The notes below the pieces were generated by a model that saw only the letters and a program-made list of their open reading frames with translations, did not search any database and was not told where the DNA came from. Shown piece by piece: positions 32,392 through 41,299 of a stretch of DNA of 46,734 nucleotides (position 1 is its first letter; each line of letters opens with the position of its first letter). This stretch comes from SFHK01 sp045538305 (lineage in GTDB: Bacteria > Bacillota > Clostridia > Christensenellales > Aristaeellaceae). Where the stretch lies: assembly GCA_045538305.1 (NCBI GenBank), contig JAZSRC010000049.1, positions 1-46,734 on the forward strand. The letters run 5' to 3'. The position numbers and the translations under genes were made by a program.

Positions 32392-34824
32392 ATGGCTGGT
32401 TTCAATTTCCAAAACATTAAAGACTCCCTTTCGAAGCTCGGCACAAAAGCCAACGCCGAAGAATTCGAACGCGAGGACGACCTCTACGAAGACGATTACT
32501 ACGAGGACGACTACGAAGAGGGCGACTACGAAGAGGGTGACTACGAAGAAGACGAATACGAAGAGGACGGTTACGACGCTTCGTACGATTATGAATCCGA
32601 AGACGGATACGCGAACGAAAACGCATATGAGGATGACCCCGAAGACGGTTATGAGGATTATGCCGACGACAGGGATTCTCAAATGGATTCGGACGAGTAT
32701 GAATACGCCGACGAGTATGCCTATTCCCCCGAAAACGGTTATCCGTATGACGAGGAAGAAGAGGATGCGGAAACGCTGGGCTACAACCCGGCGATCTTTG
32801 CCAACCTTGATAACGACGAAGGCGCATACTACGATGATGAAAACGGCGAATATGCGTACGACGACGAATATGACGATCAGGATCAGTACTACGACGATGA
32901 GTATGAGGAGTACGATGATCAGCCCGAAGAAGAAAAGAACCCCTCGTTTGTAGGCGGTCTGTTCGGCATGATCCTTGACAACGATTGGTTCATGTACGCG
33001 ATGCTCATTCTGCTCGCCCCGGTCGGCATTTGGCTATTGTGGCGCAGAAACAAGTTTGACATCACGCTCAGAACGACGATTTCTGCTATCAGCCTGATCT
33101 GGTTTATTATCCTCATCATACTTCTGATTCCGGGCGCGAAAGAAGACCCAACTTATAATCCGCCGGATCCGAACTTTATAGTGGATTACACGCAAGAGCC
33201 AACGCCCTCCGAGACGCCCGCTGCTCCTCAGGAAACAAACAATGTGACCGAACCTTCCACTACGCCCCACGTACAGACGGGAGCTGTTACGCCCGGCACT
33301 ACCGGTAGTCCCATGCCCGGAAGCCCCATAATCGGTGAAACAGCTTATGTATACATTACCAACACCGGCGAAGAATACCACTACGATCAGAACTGCGGCG
33401 GCTTGATGAATGCCAGCAAGGTAACGCTCGAAACCGCCCTCACCCGCGCCAAGATTCCCTGCGCCACCTGCGCAGGCGGCACCACAGGCGGAACCACACA
33501 CGGTTCAACGACAACAACCAACACGTTCTATGCTACCAACGGCGGAACCTGGTATCATCGTGATTCCTCCTGTCAGGGCATGCTGAACGCCAAAACCGTT
33601 ACCGAAGTAAACGCTATTCAGGCTGGCAAAACTGCCTGCCCCGTATGTATCGGATATTACGGAACGCCCGGCGGCACATGGTATCACAGCGTAAGCAATT
33701 GCCAGAGCATGCAGAACGCAATCACAAAGACCAAGGAAGAATGGGAAGCCCTCAATAAAACCGCCTGCCCCGTTTGCATGAAAAAAACTACCGGCAACAC
33801 CACCGGCAAGGTCACCGATGAATCCTCCACTCCCAATCAGACCATGGTATATGCAACGCAGAAGGGCACCTGGTACCATACGGATAAGAACTGTCAGGGT
33901 ATGGCGAATGCAAGCTACATCAGCATTCAGCAGGCCGTAAGCGCCAAAAAGACAGCATGCCCCAAGTGCATTACGATCAACAGCGTATACGTATTCGCTA
34001 CCCAGGGCGGTGAATACTACCACACGAAGCACAACTGCACAGGCATGAAGAATGCGCAGTACGTAAAGGCATCTGCAGCCATTGCGCTTGGCAAGGATCC
34101 CTGCCCCGCTTGCGCAAAAATGCTGGCAGAAGCAAAGTCATCCGGCAGCACCAATAACCTGAAGGTGAACGCCAGCAATCAGCCCGCCGTAGGCACAGCA
34201 ACCGGTTCGGAGAACCTGGCAAACAGCACCGGATTTTCCGGTCAGGCCGTCACCCAGACCGCATCCACATACGTATATGCAACCGAGGGCGGAACCTGGA
34301 TGCACCTTAAGAAGAACTGCAGCGGCATGGTCGGCGCAAAGCATATCCCCTATGAAACCGCCGCCAAAGCCGGCAAAAAAATCTGCCCAGAATGCTTCGC
34401 TCCTACCGCTCTCACCGTATATGCCACTTCCGGCGGAAAATACTTTCACACCATTTCCAACTGTTCCGGCATGAAAAATGCGGTTCCGGTAACGATGGCA
34501 ACTGCGGTTTCCTACGGCAAAAAAGCCTGCTCCACATGTGCGAAGGAGCTCGTATCCACCACCACCACCTTTACCAATACCGACGATAAGAAAGGCGGAG
34601 GAGGCACAAAGCCTACCGCAACCCCGAAGCCTGATCCCGATTACGGCTCCGCCAACAGCACGGTGTATTTAAAGCTTGGGGAAGGCTCCAACAATTACTA
34701 TCACACCGCAGCCAAATGCAACGCGCAGGGCGTTACCGGCGCAACCAACGTAACGCTTGAATATGCAGTCCGGTCCGGCTTCAGCGCCTGTCCTTCCTGC
34801 AATCCCCCCTCAAAGATCTATTGA
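32392..34824 (+). CDS. Membrane protein with acidic N-terminus and eight Cys/His modules
   Basis: An 810-aa protein I cannot assign to a named family. Residues 21-184 are extremely rich in Asp, Glu and Tyr with short DYEEG-type repeats. Two hydrophobic helices follow at about 199-217 and 229-248, joined by a short basic loop (RRNKFDITLR). Residues 250-318 are a Thr/Pro linker. From 319 to 804 eight modules of about 43 residues occur, each with H-x4-C-x21-C-x2-C (x23 in the last) and a G-x-W/Y-Y-H lead-in. All 24 cysteines of the protein belong to these modules. The pattern suggests eight small zinc- or metal-binding knuckles outside the cell, an inference. Strong own promoter; convergent with the NlpC/P60 gene. 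Confidence 0.85.
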   Translation: MAGFNFQNIKDSLSKLGTKANAEEFEREDDLYEDDYYEDDYEEGDYEEGDYEEDEYEEDGYDASYDYESEDGYANENAYEDDPEDGYEDYADDRDSQMDSDEYEYADEYAYSPENGYPYDEEEEDAETLGYNPAIFANLDNDEGAYYDDENGEYAYDDEYDDQDQYYDDEYEEYDDQPEEEKNPSFVGGLFGMILDNDWFMYAMLILLAPVGIWLLWRRNKFDITLRTTISAISLIWFIILIILLIPGAKEDPTYNPPDPNFIVDYTQEPTPSETPAAPQETNNVTEPSTTPHVQTGAVTPGTTGSPMPGSPIIGETAYVYITNTGEEYHYDQNCGGLMNASKVTLETALTRAKIPCATCAGGTTGGTTHGSTTTTNTFYATNGGTWYHRDSSCQGMLNAKTVTEVNAIQAGKTACPVCIGYYGTPGGTWYHSVSNCQSMQNAITKTKEEWEALNKTACPVCMKKTTGNTTGKVTDESSTPNQTMVYATQKGTWYHTDKNCQGMANASYISIQQAVSAKKTACPKCITINSVYVFATQGGEYYHTKHNCTGMKNAQYVKASAAIALGKDPCPACAKMLAEAKSSGSTNNLKVNASNQPAVGTATGSENLANSTGFSGQAVTQTASTYVYATEGGTWMHLKKNCSGMVGAKHIPYETAAKAGKKICPECFAPTALTVYATSGGKYFHTISNCSGMKNAVPVTMATAVSYGKKACSTCAKELVSTTTTFTNTDDKKGGGGTKPTATPKPDPDYGSANSTVYLKLGEGSNNYYHTAAKCNAQGVTGATNVTLEYAVRSGFSACPSCNPPSKIY
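33346..34803 (+). repeat. Eight tandem H-x4-C-x21-C-x2-C modules (protein-level repeats)
   Basis: Motif residues (His, Cys, Cys, Cys): 330/335/357/360, 389/394/416/419, 432/437/459/462, 496/501/523/526, 544/549/571/574, 638/643/665/668, 686/691/713/716, 771/776/800/803. A shared core reads C-x-GM-x-NA after the first cysteine. Modules 2-3 and 4-5 are nearly adjacent; Thr/Ser/Gly-rich linkers separate 1-2, 3-4, 5-6 and 7-8. Confidence 0.9.
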
Positions 34825-34857
34825 TCCCCCCCTTCATTCGCATCAAAACATCAAAAC

Positions 34858-34895
34858 AAAAACATGCCTGTCCCGAAAGGGGCAGACATGTTTTT
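34858..34895. terminator. Bidirectional terminator between convergent genes
   Basis: A 17-bp stem (34858-34874 with 34879-34895, one mismatch and one G-T pair) capped by a GAAA tetraloop. The stem ends in A5 on one side and T5 on the other, so it serves the Cys/His-module gene (+) and the NlpC/P60 gene (-). Confidence 0.9.
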
Positions 34896-34902
34896 GTGTA
34901 CC

Positions 34903-37900
34903 TTACGGGATAATCCTCAATCCCCATGAGAACACCCGGTTATAATAACCGCTGGTAATCGAACTGACAATCACCTTTTCCCCTCCGCTGGAGGCATGTA
35001 TGAATTTTCCGCCACCCAGATAGATGCCGACATGATCGGAAAGATCGCTGTCGCTGATCGTGTTCATGCACACCAGATCGCCGCGCTTCAGCTGGCTAAC
35101 GGTTTCTACGCGTTCATAGCGCGTATCGTAACCCTGCGCCTGTGCGCTTCGCTTCAGCTTGATACCCGCCTCTTTTTCAAAGCAGTACTGCGTAAGCCCG
35201 GAGCAGTCGAAAGCATCCGGTCCTTCCTCTGCATAAACGTACGGCTTTCCGTATTGCTTAATGGCAAGCGCAATTACCTTTTCTATCGTCTCACCGGCGG
35301 TTCCAAAGTACGGATCCTGATAACCGGACGTATCGTCCTGTACCTTTTGGGTGCTGAGGCCATCCATCTTCACATAGGCATACACGCTGCCGCTTACAAT
35401 TCTGGCCCATTCTTTATCAGCCGTAACCGCCACAACACTAACGGTGTTATTGACAGCAAAGGCGATTCTGACCGTGCTTGAGGTTTCCGGAAGTACATAT
35501 GCCTTGATGGCTGTTCTGGCATAATAGGTCTTTTTCGCTGTATTTGGATTTGTTTTAGTAAGCTCCGTTACTTTACAGTAGCCAACATTGCCGGCGGCAT
35601 TGCGTACCTTGATCCACCCGCCGTCAAGCTCCTCGCCCAGCGCCGTTACCTCCGTTGCAAAGCCAAGCCTGCCCAGTTCCTTTGAGGATGCGTCTGGCTT
35701 TATGTACGCCGTCATCGTATAGCCGGAAACATATGCCGGCGTTTCCCTTTCGGTTGCAGACTCGGAAAAATGCTCCGAAAGCGCATACCCATACCCATTT
35801 GTATCCAGATCAGCCCTGAGCCACTTGCCGTCGTTTGTTTTGGCGACAATTTCGGCGCTGTCGTTCATACTCAGCGTCTTTACCGCCTTATACGCGGTAT
35901 CCGGGAAGGAATGTATCTTTACTCCATCCTTTACAGCGTACATCGTATACGCATCAAAGTTCGGATTCTCCTCTGAAATACCGGATGATTTCACGTAGCC
36001 AACCGTTCCTTGCGTATTTCGCACCTTTGCCCAATCGCCATTGGCTTCAAGGAGCGTCATCTCGCTTCCAAAGGGCAGAGCGCCGAGGTATTTGGAATCA
36101 GCAGATGCAGATTTATAGGCTTTTACGGAATATGCGGTTACATATACCGGCACTTCTGTCTCTATAGGCGTTAATGCGGCCTGCTCCGCCAATACATATG
36201 CGTACGTTCCCTCCGAAACGATCACCCGCATCCATTTGCCATCCTGCGTGACAGCCACTACCATTATTTCTTCGTTCATCCGATAGGTTATTGTTTTTTT
36301 CTTTTCCGTATCCGGGAACGAATAGCCGTATGCGCCGTCCTTACCGGCGTAATACGTTCTGGGGCTTCCGTTTGGATCGGTTTCGGACAAAGAATCGCGC
36401 TTACAGTACCCGACAGTACCCGCAGCGTTTCTTACCTTCGCCCACTCCCCCTCTACCGCAAGGCAGGTCATTTCACTGCCAAAGGGGAGCGAGCCCAGAT
36501 ACTTGGATGTGCTCGTGGCGCTTTTAAATGCTTTCACATAATAGGCGGTTACATACACGGAATACTCGCTTGCTTCATCTTCGGGCGGCTCGTACTCAAA
36601 ATCGTCATCCGGAGGCGAAGCTTCCGTCAGAAGAGAAGAAGACACAAAGCCGTATGCGTTTGACGACGCCTTGACGCGAGTCCATTTCCCATCCTGTGTA
36701 GAAGAGGTCGCTTCTATCTCTTCTCCGGCCGAAAGCGTTCTGAGCAGCTTCCCTTCGCCGCCCGGGAAAGAATACACCTTCACATTGTCCGTATTTGCAT
36801 ATTTCAGCACGCTTTCCCCGTTTGGATTCACCGTCGATATGGCGTTTGTTCTCACATATCCAACCGTTCCCGCAGCATTTTTCACCTTCGCCCATTCTCC
36901 GTCCGTGGAAAGCAGCGTCATTTCCGAACCAAACGGAAGAGAACCCAGACTTTTGGAAGACGATGTGGCGCTTTTAAACGCTTTTACATAGTAAGCGGTT
37001 ACATACACCGGCATCTGTTCATCCTGAATGCTTCTGACAAGGCTGTCCATTGGAACAAAAATATATTCTCCCTGACGGAAGGCGCGTCCCCATTCGCCAC
37101 TTGGCGTTACAGCCGCAACCATCACCTCGTCGCCGGCTGAAAACCGAACCGATGTTTTGGCGCCGGTTTCTGGCAATGCATAGCCCTTCGTCCCGGATTT
37201 GGCAAAATACTTCACAGGCGTGCCGTTCGGATCCCGGGTTGTCACCTGATCTGCAGGGCAATAGCCCTTAACGCCCGCATCGTTTCTGACATACGCCCAA
37301 TTGCCCTCAGTCTCGATCAGCGTCACATGCGTTCCGAACGGAAGCTTGCCAAGGTATTTTGATGTTTTGTTGGCTGATTTATAGGCATAAAGGAATTCCT
37401 CGGCTGCATACGCATCCGTTTCCGTCCACGGTTCGTCATCCGTGTCCTGCCAATCGTCCGCCGCCTTCTCCCGAAGCTCACCCTTGCGCATATAGGCATA
37501 AACGCCATTTTTAGATACCCTGCACCATTTTCCGTCCTTTGTAATGGCATGAAGCGTTACTTCACCGCCTGAATTCAGTGTCCATATCATCTTTGATCCG
37601 GTACTCGGCAGCGCATACGCCTTTGCCCCGTCAACAGAGGCGCATACGGTTTCGTTATAAGTATTCGGATCAATTGCCGTAAGGGAACTAAGCGCACAAT
37701 AACCCACCTGACCGGCTCCGTTTAAAACCTTCGCCCATTTTCCGGACATATCCAGAAGCTCCATGGGAAATCCGTAGCCAACCGTTCCCATACTTTTTGA
37801 GGACGTACTTTTAGAAGCATATACGGTGAGCTTATCCACATCCGCATATACCTGCGACGCATAAGCGCATCCAATGAATACCGTTAACAAGAGGAGACAC

Positions 37901-37926
37901 AATAGCAAAAAACGCAGAATGCGCAT
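34903..37926 (-). CDS. Secreted NlpC/P60 hydrolase with about twelve SH3-like modules
   Basis: A 1007-aa exported cell-wall enzyme. A signal peptide covers residues 1-23 (hydrophobic core then AYASQ). Residues 24 to about 880 hold six tandem units of roughly 140 residues, each made of two bacterial SH3-like modules: one with KSLGSLPFGSEMTLL-type and AGTVGYV sequence, one with a SFPD/DGKW pattern. The C-terminal NlpC/P60 domain (about 890-1007) has the catalytic cysteine in FDCSGLTQY and histidines in SDHVGIYLGG and FIHASSGG. Such enzymes cut gamma-D-Glu-diamino acid bonds in peptidoglycan stem peptides, with SH3 modules binding wall. AAGGAG lies about 12 nt before the ATG. It is a single-gene unit with its own promoter and terminator. 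Confidence 0.93.
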   Translation of the reverse strand: MRILRFLLLCLLLLTVFIGCAYASQVYADVDKLTVYASKSTSSKSMGTVGYGFPMELLDMSGKWAKVLNGAGQVGYCALSSLTAIDPNTYNETVCASVDGAKAYALPSTGSKMIWTLNSGGEVTLHAITKDGKWCRVSKNGVYAYMRKGELREKAADDWQDTDDEPWTETDAYAAEEFLYAYKSANKTSKYLGKLPFGTHVTLIETEGNWAYVRNDAGVKGYCPADQVTTRDPNGTPVKYFAKSGTKGYALPETGAKTSVRFSAGDEVMVAAVTPSGEWGRAFRQGEYIFVPMDSLVRSIQDEQMPVYVTAYYVKAFKSATSSSKSLGSLPFGSEMTLLSTDGEWAKVKNAAGTVGYVRTNAISTVNPNGESVLKYANTDNVKVYSFPGGEGKLLRTLSAGEEIEATSSTQDGKWTRVKASSNAYGFVSSSLLTEASPPDDDFEYEPPEDEASEYSVYVTAYYVKAFKSATSTSKYLGSLPFGSEMTCLAVEGEWAKVRNAAGTVGYCKRDSLSETDPNGSPRTYYAGKDGAYGYSFPDTEKKKTITYRMNEEIMVVAVTQDGKWMRVIVSEGTYAYVLAEQAALTPIETEVPVYVTAYSVKAYKSASADSKYLGALPFGSEMTLLEANGDWAKVRNTQGTVGYVKSSGISEENPNFDAYTMYAVKDGVKIHSFPDTAYKAVKTLSMNDSAEIVAKTNDGKWLRADLDTNGYGYALSEHFSESATERETPAYVSGYTMTAYIKPDASSKELGRLGFATEVTALGEELDGGWIKVRNAAGNVGYCKVTELTKTNPNTAKKTYYARTAIKAYVLPETSSTVRIAFAVNNTVSVVAVTADKEWARIVSGSVYAYVKMDGLSTQKVQDDTSGYQDPYFGTAGETIEKVIALAIKQYGKPYVYAEEGPDAFDCSGLTQYCFEKEAGIKLKRSAQAQGYDTRYERVETVSQLKRGDLVCMNTISDSDLSDHVGIYLGGGKFIHASSGGEKVIVSSITSGYYNRVFSWGLRIIP

Positions 37927-37979
37927 AGCACGCCTTCGCTCCTTCTGTAAAAATGGAAATCATAAATTATTGTAATATT

Positions 37980-38009
37980 ATCATACAATCCGTACTTTCG
38001 CAACCACAA
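37980..38009 (-). promoter_or_regulatory. Probable promoter of the NlpC/P60 gene
   Basis: Minus-strand TTGTGG (38004-38009), 18-bp spacer, TATGAT (37980-37985). It lies just after the terminator of the upstream operon. Confidence 0.5.
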
Positions 38010-38020
38010 AACTAATGCGC

Positions 38021-38056
38021 AAAAAAACCCCGAAGTCCCGCATGGAGCCTTCGGAG
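38021..38056 (-). terminator. Terminator of the motor-dus-egsA operon
   Basis: Minus-strand hairpin of 8 bp (38049-38056 with 38028-38035, core CCGAAG/CTTCGG, one G-T pair) followed by T7. It starts 10 bp after the ArsC-like stop codon. Confidence 0.85.
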
Positions 38057-38066
38057 CCTGAAAGTA

Positions 38067-38408
38067 TCATTTCCACTCTGCCCATATATCCGGCTGAAAG
38101 CCAATTGTTACCTGATTTCCGTTTCTGACAATCGGCGCCTTCATCAGCGACGGATTTTCAAGAATAACCTCCTGAATGATGTTGTCAAGCGTCAGATGGC
38201 GCACATAGTCCGCCTTTTCGCCTTTGGCGTCCGGATCCAAAAGCTGCTTGACACTGCCCGCCGCGCGTATAAACAATTGCAGCTCCCGCGCGCCAAGCTT
38301 GTGTTTTTTCATATCGACACTGGTAAAAGGTATGCGCCGCTCTTTGAAATAGCGCTCCGCCTTCTGAACATCGAAATTCTTTTTGGAAGCATAAATCTGA
38401 ATATTCAT
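38067..38408 (-). CDS. ArsC/Spx-fold protein lacking all cysteines
   Basis: A 113-aa protein of the arsenate reductase/Spx thioredoxin-like fold: IQIYASKKNFDVQKAERYFKE at the start, LTLDNIIQEVILENPSLMKAPIVRNG in the second half. In relatives the position of N11 (KKNFDV) is the redox cysteine of a KCFDT or CxxC motif. Here that residue is Asn and the protein has no cysteine at all, so thiol chemistry is impossible. A binding or regulatory role is the remaining option, as for Spx-like proteins that contact RNA polymerase; this is inference. It starts 3 bp after the egsA stop and is the last gene of the operon. Confidence 0.85.
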   Translation of the reverse strand: MNIQIYASKKNFDVQKAERYFKERRIPFTSVDMKKHKLGARELQLFIRAAGSVKQLLDPDAKGEKADYVRHLTLDNIIQEVILENPSLMKAPIVRNGNQVTIGFQPDIWAEWK

Positions 38409-38411
38409 ACG

Positions 38412-39764
38412 TTACAGTTCCTTTGCAAAATCGTCAAGCTCACCCAGATCCCAGAGCATCGATCCGCTGAGATACTTATCCCGGATATCGCGCGAGCATA
38501 CAAACGCATCTTTCACATCCTCGGGCATAATACCGATATCGGACGGCTCCATGGGCATGCCGGTATCCCTCATTTTTCCAAAAAGCCATTCAGAGTCAGG
38601 AAGCTCCTCTTCAATAATCTTCAGAATATCGTTCCACGAGTCAAGGATTCTGTTCAATCGCACGGCATGCTTTGCGGGATCATTCTTTTGTGTTTTTTCT
38701 TCAATGGCGAGCACCTGCGGCGCGGTTTTTCCAAACACGCGCTTTACGCGCGCTTCCCATTCGTCTGCATCAAACGCCTTCATTGCACTTTCCGCCTTTT
38801 CGCGGGAAGGAACAAGCGCCTTGATGCGGTCATACAGCCGCATCGTGAGAACAGTACCTACGCCCACCTGAATGCCGTGCAGATCGCTGGCTTCGCCGCG
38901 CTCCAACGCCATCATTTCCCACATATGCGAAAAATAATGCTCAAGTCCGGAAGCAGGGCGGGAAACCTTTGCAAAACTCATCGCAAAGCCGCTCAATACA
39001 AGGCCTTCCACAATCGCCTGAACGGCGTCGGGATTTCTGGATTTCAAGCCCTCGGACGCGGACATAATGCGATAAAGCGCATTTCTCATAAGCTGCGCGA
39101 CATGTTCGCAGTAGTATTCATCAATAACCCGATTAGCAATGCGCCACTCGCAAAGCGATATGTATTTTGCGACCATATCGCCAAGGCCTGCCCACAGCAT
39201 GCGCATGGGCGCGTTTGCAAGAATCTCGGTGTCCAGCACAATGGCGGCCGGGCAGCGGTTGTACAGCGTGGTTTTCACGCCGTTTACAACCATGGAGGAT
39301 GAATTCGAAGCGAAGCCGTCCATGGAAGGCGCGGTGCCAACAATCATCTGAGGCACATTTACATCAAATGCAAAAACCTTGCAAAGATCATTGATGACGC
39401 CGGAGCCTACGCCGATAATCATATCGCAGGATGCGTCGTAATTCATGGCAATAGAGCCAAGCGACCTTTCATCCGGTTCGAGCTTTTCATGTCCTGCATC
39501 CGGCAGAACAAACAGTGTACTGCTCACGCCGGCATTGCCAAGCGCCTTCATTACGCGTTCACCAGCCGCCGTATAGGTATTTTTATCGCATACCACAAAC
39601 GGTTTTTTTGCGCCACATGCCGCTACCGCATCGGGCACATTTTCAACCGCGCCGCGGCCGATTTTCAGATATTTCACCTGTACGCCGTGATGCATACCGC
39701 AGTCGCAGTCAAAGCCCTTTTCGCGAATCAGTTCCTCAATGGGTAAGTTTTCAAACAGTATCAT
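38412..39764 (-). CDS. egsA: sn-glycerol-1-phosphate dehydrogenase (AraM/EgsA family)
   Basis: A 450-aa iron-alcohol-dehydrogenase-like enzyme that reduces dihydroxyacetone phosphate to sn-glycerol-1-phosphate, the archaeal-type backbone also made by some Firmicutes. Seen: the nucleotide loop IIGVGSGVINDLCK, then VGTAPSMDGFASNSSSMV, the metal-binding aspartate in GLGDMVAKY, and histidines in SGLEHYFSHMW and ASDLHGIQVGVG. The C-terminal part (330-450) is longer than the archaeal enzyme, in line with AraM proteins. It lies 3 bp after dus. In B. subtilis AraM feeds heptaprenylglyceryl phosphate made by PcrB; whether that occurs here cannot be seen. Confidence 0.9.
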   Translation of the reverse strand: MILFENLPIEELIREKGFDCDCGMHHGVQVKYLKIGRGAVENVPDAVAACGAKKPFVVCDKNTYTAAGERVMKALGNAGVSSTLFVLPDAGHEKLEPDERSLGSIAMNYDASCDMIIGVGSGVINDLCKVFAFDVNVPQMIVGTAPSMDGFASNSSSMVVNGVKTTLYNRCPAAIVLDTEILANAPMRMLWAGLGDMVAKYISLCEWRIANRVIDEYYCEHVAQLMRNALYRIMSASEGLKSRNPDAVQAIVEGLVLSGFAMSFAKVSRPASGLEHYFSHMWEMMALERGEASDLHGIQVGVGTVLTMRLYDRIKALVPSREKAESAMKAFDADEWEARVKRVFGKTAPQVLAIEEKTQKNDPAKHAVRLNRILDSWNDILKIIEEELPDSEWLFGKMRDTGMPMEPSDIGIMPEDVKDAFVCSRDIRDKYLSGSMLWDLGELDDFAKEL

Positions 39765-39767
39765 GGA

Positions 39768-40745
39768 TCAAGCCCTCATTCCATAGTGGTTTTCATATTC
39801 AAGCAGCGCATCCCGGATTTCGTTCAAGTCGGTCATCCGGTTCACGCTGGCACGCAGCCTGCCGCTTCCGGGCGTTCCCGCAAGGTACCATGCAATGTGC
39901 TTTCGCATCTCCGGAATTGCGTATTTTTCGCCCCTCCACTTGCACTGCATGTCCAGATGCCTGAGCGCCATCTGCACCCTGTCGGAAACAGAGGGCGCTT
40001 TATACGCCTTCCCTGTCAGCGCGCAAAGAACCTCTGTAAAAATCCACGGGTTGCCCTGCGCCGCGCGTGCGATCATTATGCCGTCGCATCCGGTTTCTTG
40101 AAGCATCTTCAATGCGCCGGCCCCATCCGTAATATCGCCGTTTCCGATTACCGGTATGGACACAGCGCGTTTTACATCCGCGATGATTTCCCAATTGCTT
40201 TTGCCGGAATACTGCTGCATGCGCGTTCTCGGATGCACGGTTATGGCTTTTGCACCGTTATCTTCGCATATCCGGGCAATTTCTACGGCGTTTATATGCT
40301 CATCGTCCCAACCCGCGCGGATTTTTACCGTTACGGGTTTTTTTGTCGCAGAAGCAAGCGCGTTCACCAGCTTCGCAGCTTTTAACGGCTCCCGCATCAG
40401 AAAGCTTCCCTCGCCGTTTCCGACAATTTTGTGCGCCGGGCAGCCCATGTTAAAATCGAAAAAATCAAATCCGCGCTCTTCAAGCCTTTTGGCGGCTTCA
40501 GAAAGCATAGTCTCATCGCTTCCGAAAAGCTGTAGCGCACAGATTCCTTCCCCTTCAAAGCGGGTAAGCAGTTCCTCATGCGCGCGGCTGTCCGGAGAAT
40601 ACATGTACCCCTTGGCTGACAGCATCTCGCTTACAGCCCATGCGCAGCCGTTTTCCGCCGAAAGCACGCGCATACTCGCATCCGTAACACCCGCCATCGG
40701 AGCCAGCGCAGCCCCTACAGGCATTTCAATCCCTTGAATGTTCAT
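39768..40745 (-). CDS. dusB: tRNA-dihydrouridine synthase (DusB-type)
   Basis: A 325-aa FMN enzyme that reduces uridines in the tRNA D-loop. Seen: LAPMAGVTDASMRVL at the start, QLFGSDETMLSEAA, the catalytic cysteine in FNMGCPAHKIV, KPVTVKIRAGWD, ITVHPRTRMQQYSG, and IPVIGNGDITDGAGALKML with DGIMIARAAQGNPWIF binding FMN phosphate. The helical C-terminal RNA-binding domain follows from residue 240. The length is typical. It overlaps the preceding 178-aa membrane protein gene by 4 bp, so it is translationally coupled to the motor-like genes. Confidence 0.95.
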   Translation of the reverse strand: MNIQGIEMPVGAALAPMAGVTDASMRVLSAENGCAWAVSEMLSAKGYMYSPDSRAHEELLTRFEGEGICALQLFGSDETMLSEAAKRLEERGFDFFDFNMGCPAHKIVGNGEGSFLMREPLKAAKLVNALASATKKPVTVKIRAGWDDEHINAVEIARICEDNGAKAITVHPRTRMQQYSGKSNWEIIADVKRAVSIPVIGNGDITDGAGALKMLQETGCDGIMIARAAQGNPWIFTEVLCALTGKAYKAPSVSDRVQMALRHLDMQCKWRGEKYAIPEMRKHIAWYLAGTPGSGRLRASVNRMTDLNEIRDALLEYENHYGMRA

Positions 40746-41278
40746 GATCCTTTGCTTGTATCCTTATACGTAGTATCCTGTTGGATTGCCGAAATCTTCC
40801 ATTGACCATAATCGTTTCTGGTCAGCTTCAGATGGTATCGCCCGCTGGACCATGAGGCGGGCGGCCCGGAAACGCTTGACGCATATGCGCCTCTCACGTT
40901 TCCCGTAATATTCTGAACGTGTTCAACAATCACGCATTCGATTTCATCTCCCCAAGGCCATACGCTGATGCTTTCGATATTCACATCGTAATCATACCCG
41001 GTAATGGTATACGGAATATACGGCGACGCATCCGAAAACGCATACTCCAGCACAGGATCTTCGTTCAAAAACGACGCGTTGAAGTAATCGTTCAGAGAAA
41101 CGGCGTCTTCCCGCGTAAGCGCAACGTCCACGCGCTTTTCCATGCCCTCAGAAATCAGAATATAGGCGTTTCCGAGATTAAAGGCAATATAGAACGCGCA
41201 TACAAGCGCAGCTACGCAGATTGTGAAAAGCACAATCCGCGTAGCAAGAAAGGACATCATCCTCCGCAAATATTTCAT
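40742..41278 (-). CDS. Small membrane protein of the motor-like operon
   Basis: A 178-aa protein I do not recognise. A basic N-terminus is followed by one hydrophobic helix (about residues 13-36), then an extracytoplasmic domain of about 140 residues rich in beta-type sequence and aromatic residues (YIPYTITGYDYDV, IESISVWPWGDEI) ending in YHLKLTRNDYGQWKISAIQQ, which recalls NTF2/Cys-less lipoprotein-type folds. It lies 21 bp after the OmpA-like gene and overlaps dus by 4 bp. Conserved pairing with the channel and OmpA-like genes would make it a third component; that is inference. Confidence 0.75.
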   Translation of the reverse strand: MKYLRRMMSFLATRIVLFTICVAALVCAFYIAFNLGNAYILISEGMEKRVDVALTREDAVSLNDYFNASFLNEDPVLEYAFSDASPYIPYTITGYDYDVNIESISVWPWGDEIECVIVEHVQNITGNVRGAYASSVSGPPASWSSGRYHLKLTRNDYGQWKISAIQQDTTYKDTSKGS

Positions 41279-41299
41279 GCGTTACGCACTCCAAATTCA

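Noticed and set aside
33346..37926. CRISPR-like or DNA-level repeat array
   Set aside because: The repeats follow codon frames and encode protein modules; there are no identical short direct repeats with uniform spacers.
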